Source of the DNA: Bettongia penicillata ogilbyi | Lineage: Eukaryota; Chordata; Mammalia; Diprotodontia; Potoroidae | Direction: 5' to 3' | Assembly: GCA_023548195.1 (NCBI GenBank) | Contig: JAJHZJ010000335.1 | Span: forward strand, 5,996,514-6,060,513 | DNA length: 64,000 nt | Part shown: positions 13,301 through 22,300 of the stretch, piece by piece | Layout of the letters: every line of letters begins with the position of its first letter | How positions within the stretch are numbered: position 1 is the stretch's first letter | Program-made: the position numbers and the translations under genes | The notes under the pieces: model-generated | The model's database searches: none | Told to the model about the DNA's origin: nothing | The model's input: the letters and a program-made list of their open reading frames with translations, nothing else

Positions 13301-16300
13301 AATTGGCCTCTACCTTACATATCCTCCAATAGTGAAAATCCCCAGATGTAGCTCTGCATATCTGCTACTGGGATACATGAGCCCCAGCAACATTCATCAC
13401 AAAACAACAATGGACAGGCAAGGTGTTCCTAGGGATCAGTAACCATCTAGAGGAATGTGGGCCCCACCTGTGCCATCACCATCCCTGGCTTTTAGAAGAG
13501 AAGGACCTTGGGCAGAGGGCTGGGGTGCGTGGGCATGGGTGTGTGTGTGTGTATGTGTGTGTGTCTGTGTGTGTATGTGTGTGTCTGTGTGTGTTTGTGT
13601 ATATGTCTGTGTGCGTATGTATGTCTGTGTATGTATGTCTGTGTGTATGTGTGTGTCTGTGTATGTCTGTGTGTGTCTGTGTATATGTCTGTGTGTATGT
13701 GTGTGTGTATGTGTATGTCTGTGTGTGTGTCTGTGTATATGTGTGTATGTGTGTGTCTGTGTGTATATGTGTGTCTGTGTGTATGTGTGTGTCTGTGTAT
13801 GTCTGTGTGTGTATGTGTCTGTGTGTGTGTCCGTGTATGTGTGTGTCTCTGTGTGTGTGTCTCTGTGTGTGTGTCTGTGTATGTGTCTGTGTGTATGTAT
13901 GTGTCTGTGTGTGTCTGTGTATGTGTCTGTGTGTGTCTGTGTGTGTCTCTGTGTGTGTCTGTCTGTGTGCGTCTGTGTGTGTGTCTGTGTGTGTGTGTGC
14001 TTTTAACAAGTGAGGAGATTACGTCGATTGGGAGCAGGCCTCCCTCCTTGCCTTCTTATTCAGAGTAGTTGTTAGCAGAGGACTTCCAGATCTGAAGCCT
14101 TTTATTCTGTACAACATGTTCTTGGCCTCCCAGGCCCTGCCTTCATGCTACAAAATGGCTTGCTGGGGACAGAATGGCTTCCTGTTGCGTGCTCCTTCCC
14201 ATTGGCTCCCCAGAGGATTACGTTTCCTTATGTGTGCAGGAGGTTGAGGGGCCTTTCAAATCAACCGAGCCCACTTAGGTGTCACACATTCCCTTATTTC
14301 TTAATTAAAACTTGGGTCTCCACTTGCATCCCAAAGATATACCAAGCCGTGAGCTTGCTGGAGCCGGTGTGTCATGCATGGCCAGGGGCTGTGAGGCACA
14401 CAGGATTGGCCCTCTGAAGAAGAAGAGGGCAGCCCCACCTTTGGGCAGTGGTCAGGCCAAGAGTAGCTTGGTACCCCAGCTTCGGCTGTTTTTGCAAATG
14501 GGCCAAGTATCTTGAAAACCTGCCTTTCCTTGAGGAGGACATCAGAGACCTCCCTTTCCTGTTTAGGGGTCCCATAAGCACCTGATACAGAAGCCTCAGG
14601 ACTTCCCTCTGTCTCTTACCCAACCTTTTGTCCCTTATGTGGAGTCTGTAGATATAATAACCCATGGGTTGGGCAGCCTAGACACTAACAGCAATCCAGG
14701 GTCTCTGGTGGCAGCCCCCTTTGTCTTCAACTGGTCTTCAACACAGTTTTATTCAGAGGGGGCCAGAGCTGTAGCTTGCCCAGACCTGCTGAGGGGCTTT
14801 TGTTGGGTAGGTCAGCATTAGGCTGCCAATGACCCCTGGCTCAGAGGAAGGAGCACCTTCTTAAAGCTGGGCCTGGGTTCCTGTCCCCTGCTGGTGTACA
14901 GGGCCTGGCCTAGCTAGCATAAGGCCTTCAGAAATGTCTGTTGACTAACTAGCTGACCGCTGCCTGGATGGGTTTAGGCAGGTCATTTTTCCTCTCCAGA
15001 CCTCAGTTTCCTCATCTGTACAAAGAAGGGGCAGGAGGAGTCCCTAAGAGGTGAAGGGATTTGGGCTGTGATCTGACACTGGTCACCAAAAATGACTTTA
15101 CAGCTTGAGATTCAGGTGTTGTTTCCCCCTCACAAAACTCAAGAAAATGTTGAGGGCATCACCTTTTTAAATGTAATGTCTCATCCCTGAGGCTTCTTGG
15201 GTACACACAGTTTCTCTAAACCCTGACTTTAAAATTTGAAAAATGTTTTAGCCCCTTGCAGAACATCAAAGCCCTCAGTAGGGCATCCCAGGTGGCCCAT
15301 CCACTATGCCCAGGATGGGACGAGGGGAGAGAACTAGGGAGGAAAAAGCCCTGTGTGCTCCCAGCTCCCTGCTCCCTCCCTTGGACCTCAGTGAAAGGTG
15401 ATAAAGGCTCGTCACTCTGCCCATAGCAGTTGGTTGTGCTAAAGATATTGATCTGGGGTGTAAATATCAAAAATCACAATTTACTTTTCTGCCTCCTCTC
15501 TCACCCCCTCCTCTCAATTTCTTAGGGTGATATCCATGAGGATTTTTGCAGCGTTTGCAGAAAAAGTGGGCAGTTGTTAATGTGTGACACATGTTCCCGT
15601 GTGTATCACCTGGACTGTCTGGACCCTCCTCTGAAAACTATTCCCAAGGGCATGTGGATCTGTCCCAAATGTCAAGACCAGGTACTGTGGGAGGGACAGG
15701 GAGGTGAAGATGCTCTGACCCCTGCAGCGCCGGCCTAGCTGTGTGGATGAAACACACTCGCCCCTAACTTGGAACCAGCTTGCTTTTGGTGCTGATGGAT
15801 GAGAGCATCCTTTTCAAAGCCATCCATTTCCATGTGAGCACACACACATGCACAGGCATACCCATGGGCACACTTGCGCATGCATACGTGCACACATGCA
15901 CATGCCTGTACACACGTGCTCACTCACATGCATGAGCACACACATGCATGTTCATAGCTTATTGGAATGCTCCCTTGTGCGCTGAACTGGTGCTCTCATT
16001 CCCTCCCCCCTCACAAAGTATGCCTTTACGTCCATTGTTCCCTCACCTCTTCATGAGATGGTTGCTGAGAGTCTGGTTGGAAATGGAGGTTTCAACAGAC
16101 TTCCAGCCGTTAGTGGAAAGGACACGTGCTGACCTGTCGCTGCCTTTGTCCCCTTAAACTGTCAGTATGCGCAACACTCCGTCCTGGACAGGCCTCACCC
16201 AGTGCCTGTACCTTCTGTGTCTGTTCAGCTCCTCTCATGTGCCACCCCCTCAAAGAAACACCCAGCCCATTGTGTAGGAAAAGAGGCATCAGGTCCGTCA

Positions 16301-19300
16301 CTCAGCTCCCCTGGCACCAGCATCAGGAAATGAGCTATAAAGTGCTACCATCAGCCTTCTTCAATGGAGGCCTCTGGAGCCTGAATGAATTCTTATCACC
16401 CCCAAAGCCAGAAAAGCCCAGGAATACTTTGTTCCAGAATTCCCGGCTGGAGAAAAACTCATGTTTTTTCTTTTGACCTGGTGCCATCCTAAGTCCTTAG
16501 GTGCTTCCAGACCTTAGCAAAATGGCAGAGAGTAGCAGTCCCCAGCCTCTCATCCCATCCCTTCCTCGTGTCTCTTTAAGTGAATATTCATTGTCCAAAT
16601 AGTTCACTCAGCACGGGACTGGTGCATCGGTATTCTGTTCACGTGGGCCCTGCAAAGGGCCCCTGTATTTTTGGCATTATTTAATGAATTTTTGTTGATA
16701 ATCTTAATATCATCATAGTGATCCCAAGCATCCCTTCTCCTGCTTCCAGAGTGCCATCCCACAGAACAAATTTTTATGAGGAAAAAAATCAGTCCAACTG
16801 ACGAATACACTGAAAAAGTCCAAAACTGTGCAGTTCACAGCACCTCCATGAAGATGAGGCCTGGGTGCCCTCAAGTCCTGCTCGGTCTCGTTTATCACCT
16901 TTACGTTCCCTTTTGATCTTATTTGTGTCATTGTACTTTCCATTGACGTCGGTTGGGATCTTTCCTGCTTCCCTGTGTCCATCCTTCTTGGCACGTCCCC
17001 AACTGATGGGCATCAAAATGTTAGAGTCTATAAGTATGGCTTCCTTGGGGGAGAGGCCGAGGCTCTGGTTCAAGGGGTATGGACATTTTAATCACTTGAT
17101 TGGCCCAATTCCAAATTGCTTTTCACAATGGTTGTTCCATTTCCCAGTCCCACTGACATTCCACAGCTCCTTCAGTGTTCATTTTTGCCCTTTTTGTCGT
17201 TTTTGCCAATTTGTGAGGTGTGAAATGAAATCTTGGGCTTTGGATTTGCATCTCTCCTTATTAGTGACTGAAGCATTCTTTCATGTGGTTATTAGGACTT
17301 TGCAGTTTTTCTTTTAACAACTGACTGTTCATATCCTTTGAACACGTATCTGTTGGGGAATGGCTAGTAGGCTTTTAGAGAGAGAGATTAATCATTTATA
17401 TTATTTTGGATATCAAACCCTTACCAGAGAAATTGGATACAAAGATGTTTGCCCATTTGACCACTTGCCATCTTATTCTGGGTGCATTAGTTTTGTCTCT
17501 GCAAAAGCCTTTCCATTTTAAGTAATCAAAGTTCCCTCTTTTATCTTTTGTAATTGCATCTATCCTTTCTTTGATTATGAATACATTGCCAACACTTGGC
17601 AGTGAGAGGCATGCTATCTGTTTTCTTTCCAATTTTTATAGTATTATCTTTAATATTAAAATCATATATGCATTTAGAAAGTATCGTGGAATGTGGTGTA
17701 AGGTGTTGGTCTAAGTCTAATTTCTGCCAGACTGCTTTCTAATTTTCCCAGTTTTTATCAAATGAGTTTTTTTCTAGGTAATTTATATTTTCCACTTGAT
17801 CAAGCTCTGGGTTATTGAATTCTAGTGTATATTTTTATAAAGGAGAAAAAATGCTGAAAATTGAAAGAGAAAACCTAGGTAGGTTAGGCCATGGTTAAGC
17901 CTGCTTTGATTGCCATCGTCACACCAGTTTATGAGTGTCAGTAATGGGATCTCAGGGGCAGGAGAAGGTGGAGAGGAGGGTTCAGAGGGGCTCCTGCTTA
18001 TAGTCTGTCCCTGTCAGAGCTCATGGGCAGCAGCCAGGCTTCTCCCTTCCTATCACCTTTGCCAAGCCTCCATTCCCAGTGGAAGGTCAGCCTTTTCCTG
18101 AGGAGAAGCCAGAGGCCTATGAAGGTCACAAACTGAGGCTCATGAGAGAGGGCTGGACTGGTCCAGAACCACTACCATTCTTCCATCAGCCTTTCTGTCT
18201 AAAGTTTCTGCCTCTTTAGGTCATTTCTGCCAGCAGCCTGCTGTGTTTTCCTATATGCGTGTCCTGTTCTCAGAGTGAAATTCTAATCGTTGGAATGTTG
18301 GTGCTATTTTCTTTCAGATGCTGAAAAAGGAGGAAGCGATTCCCTGGCCTGGGACTTTAGCAATTGTTCATTCCTATATCGCCTACAAAGCAGGTAAAGA
18401 ATGTGGTGGCCTCGTTGCATCAGTGCTGGTAGGAAGCCATATTGGCTTTTAAAAGTAAATTGAACCTTTAAAATTAAAAGCCTTTAATTGAAAGAGATGA
18501 TAACCTATTAACCTGGAGCCAGTTTCTGAAAACTCAGGACCATCAATTACATTCAACCGAGTAAATATCAACTGAGCGCTTACTGTACTGTTCACAAGGA
18601 GTAACATTAGGTGCTGGGGTAGGAGTTACAGTCCCTGCTATTAAAGCGATTTCAACCTACTTAGGAAAAAGAGGAAACCTGTGTACAGATCGCCAAAGGG
18701 AAACGGATACATCCAGGCATGTGCAGAAGTGAGAAATTGAGAAGGGAGCAATGACTGCTGCCAGCTAGGGAGATCAGGGCACACTTCCTGGCAGAGCTGG
18801 TACTTGTGATGGCTCTCACAGGACAGAGGTCAGAGGGGGAAGGCTATTCTGGGCACATGCCTGAACAGAAACAGCAGGATGGAAGCTGCTCCATTTTGAC
18901 CAGAAATCTCTGTGTGTGAAAAGACAACTGGACAGGTCACTTGGAGTTGCCAGTGAAAGACTTTGGATCCCAAGATTAGGAGTCTGTGTGATAATTCAGT
19001 AGGTAGCAAGGAGTCACCCATGGTTCTTGAGCAAAGATGCAATTAGAAAAATTACTCTGGGGGCTCATTGTGTGAAGATGGTCTGGAGAGGAGCCTTTTA
19101 TTTTCCAGTAGGTCATCCATTCTTAAACTTGGCAATCTCAGTACACTCTTAAAATTTACTGAATAATTTTGACCTTATGGAGCCACTTCGAGGATGTTGG
19201 GGAACTTCAGACCACACTTTAAGAACTATTGCTCTAGGGATGGATGAGCGGCAAATTCTAGACTTGTTTCAATGCAAATTAAAAAGAGGGGCTAGATCTG

Positions 19301-22300
19301 AAAGAGATTCTGTAGGTAAAATGGGCAAGATTTGGCAGCTGATGTCATCAAAGAAAACTTGGGGATTATGAGGCTGGGTGAGTAGGAGAGCCAGCTCCCA
19401 TCAGCAACAGTGGCCAAGTTAGGAGATGGGAGAGATTTTGTTTCTGAAAAAATAAGTCAGAGTTCTGGTAAGCAGTGGCACCAGGGGGACTTCTCGGGGA
19501 TGTCCTGCACAGCCCTGTCATTGGGATGGGGTCCTGGCTCAGACCCTCATGAGCAGCTCCCCCACCTTTGAAGCCTCCATTTCTTCTTCTGTAAAGTGAG
19601 GAAGAGAAATCCCATGTCCCAAGGTCGTGAGGGGTCGAGTGCAGGTGTCCCCTCGTAAGTGTGCTGCCCTTTCTATTACAGCAAAGGAGGAGGAGAAGCA
19701 GAAGCTGCTTAAATGGAGTTCGGATCTAAAGCAGGAACGAGAGCAGCTGGAGCAGAAGGTGAAGCAGCTCAGCACTTCCATAAGTGTAAGGAGACCTCGT
19801 TCACTTACTAATTCACCCTCTGTGGGCTCCCCTCAGCGCCCCAGGGCTCAGGCCTTCCTCAGAGCCCCAGGGCTGGGCCTCTGGCTAAGGGCCAGATCCT
19901 GGTGAGGCCATAGGGCAGAACGGTGGCTCAGCCCCTGCTCCATTCAGTCATGGGCCGCACCACATGCTTGCACAAGTCTAGACAGAACAAAAGTGAAGCA
20001 TCAGACCCCAGCTGGTTAGTGAGTCAGACATGGGAAGACACCTTTAGAAGGTGATACTCCAGTTGTGTCTTAAAGGGAACAAGACAGAATATTCCAAGCA
20101 TGGGGAGCCGCCAGGATAGAGGTGCAGATGTGGGTGAGAGGGTACCGAGGGTGAGGAGCCCACGGCTGCAAAGACAAGCAGTCAATCTCATCCCAGAGCT
20201 ACCTGGTCAGTTCTATGCTTTGACAGCTGTGGAGGACAGATGGAAGGGGGATCGGTGATGAGTGCTGAAGTGATGCCTGAGCTGTGTGAGCAGAGCATGT
20301 GGGAGAGAACGGTGTGTGGGGTCAAGGTGACAAACCTGAGAGGCTGGAGGAGTGTGGGAGTGAGTTTAGGAGGAAACAGTAAGTCCTTTTTTGGATGTGT
20401 TGAATTTGAACTGTTTTTAAGACGTAGATTAGAAATGTCCACTAGGCCACTGATGATGTGGAACTGGAACTGGGAAGAGAGGCTGGGCCAGAGACACATC
20501 TGCCTAGATGTCAGAAGAGGTCACCACCAAGAGTGCTAGGAACAAAGAGAGCGATGGAGGACAGATGGCAGCCAGGAACAGTGAGAAGTAAGGAGCCAGA
20601 CCACAAATGATGGAGGAGTGAGAGGGAAGCAGATGCCACAAGTGAACATTTTTTAGGAGTTTAACTGAGAAGAGGAGGGAGGGGTAGAGCACAATGGCTT
20701 GTTGGGATAGCTTGGCCTTGGTAGGAAAGTGAAGCTCTTGGAGGGATAGGAAGGTCTGGGGTGGTTAGTGTGAGGGAGGCATGAACGTATAGGTTGCCTG
20801 GCCATGGGCGGGACCTACCTGGTATGGTTCCCCTTGGCACCTGGGCAGGAGTGGAGGAAGCATGTGGTGGCCAGAATCCAGCTGAGCTCTGGCCAGGGAC
20901 TGGCAGCCCCAGGACTGGGGGAGGGCTGGAGAAGCCGGAGTCAAGGGGCAGTAGCCAATTAAAGTCGGAGCAGGGCTAGCAGCTGAGGAAAGTGTGAAGG
21001 GACTGAAGTTTGTGGGGTTGCCATGAGCAGAGAAGGAGCTGTCATAGGAGGTTGTGATCAGATGGAGGAAGGCCAGAGGCTCTGGTCATGAAGTGAGGGT
21101 CAGGATGCAGAATGTGAGGGCCCTGGGTGTGCCAGGATGATGGAGCACATGGGCAGCCTGAAATTCTGAGGGAGTGTCCACGTTGGGGTTGGAGTCCCCT
21201 AGCGTATAGTAGTGGGGAGAGGATTCCAAGCAGGAAGAGGGACTGGGTATCAAGATACAGCAGACATCTTGATCATGTTAGATAAATATTTTTAATTGAG
21301 AGGTTGCTGAGAAATGGTGAGAGTCGGGGAGAGGCAGTGGAGAGCCAGGCATGTCCAGGCTCCACATTCCAGGACAAGTGTGGAGCAAGGGGAGGACAGT
21401 TTGAAGGAGAAATGGGACCAAGCCCTGCATAGAGCATCTGGATTCCCATTTATGGAGGGGGTTTGTTCTGTGAAGTTCGGATTTAGCCAAAGGCCCCATG
21501 TGACCTCGAGGTCACAGGTTCCCCACCCAAGCAAGAGCTACCCCTTTCTTACTGGGAATTTGTTTGCCTCATCAAGGAAAACAACCTTTGAACCAGAGAT
21601 AACAGCTGAATTATGGCTGACAGATCCCCAAGATAAAGACCCTCAAAGACCTGTCCCCTCACTGAATACTGGCAGGTGGGATTGGAGAGCCAGTGATTGA
21701 TGCTGGGAAAGGTGGCAGAAGGGAACTGGGGGGTGGGGGGGGCGGGCGGTGGTACCACAGTGCACAGGGCTCCAGCAATCAAGAAGACCTGAGTTCAGAT
21801 CTTCCCTCACACCCTTCCTAGCTGTGTGACCCTGTGTGTGGTCAAGTCACTCCAGCTCTCTGATCCTGTTGCCCTACTTTTAAAATAAATGAATAAATAG
21901 GGATAATCGATGCCTCTACCTCAAGTGTCATTGTGAGAAACAGATAACATAATATCAGTGAAATGTTTAGCACAGTTTATAATTAATTAATAAATGCTAG
22001 TTTAAAAAAAGGAAAGAAAATGGTGATGAACATAACATTAAAGGGATGGGGAGCCGGCAGCTTGGTTATCACCCAGAACCAACGTGGCTCCTTCAAGAGT
22101 CACGGTAGGCCATTCTGTCTCCTTTGACCAAGTTACTGATTCAGGTATGAAGAGGAATCCTGCTGGCATAGTTCACCTGGACTTCAACACGACATTTAAC
22201 AAAGACTCTCATGCTTCTTAAAGAGAAGAGAGCAAGATGTGACCTAGAGGATGTTGGAGTTAGGTGGATGCAGAACTGGTTAAATGACTAGATCCAAGGC

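Noticed and set aside
13423..14068. Several overlapping 177-196-codon Cys/Val or Thr/His ORFs on both strands
   Set aside because: They are all readings of the TG/TCTG microsatellite, open in every frame because it lacks stop triplets.
16865..17317. 150-codon plus-strand ORF with a hydrophobic, Phe/Leu-rich translation
   Set aside because: Its 3' half overlaps the antisense strand of an L1 fragment, and no family match is evident for the rest.
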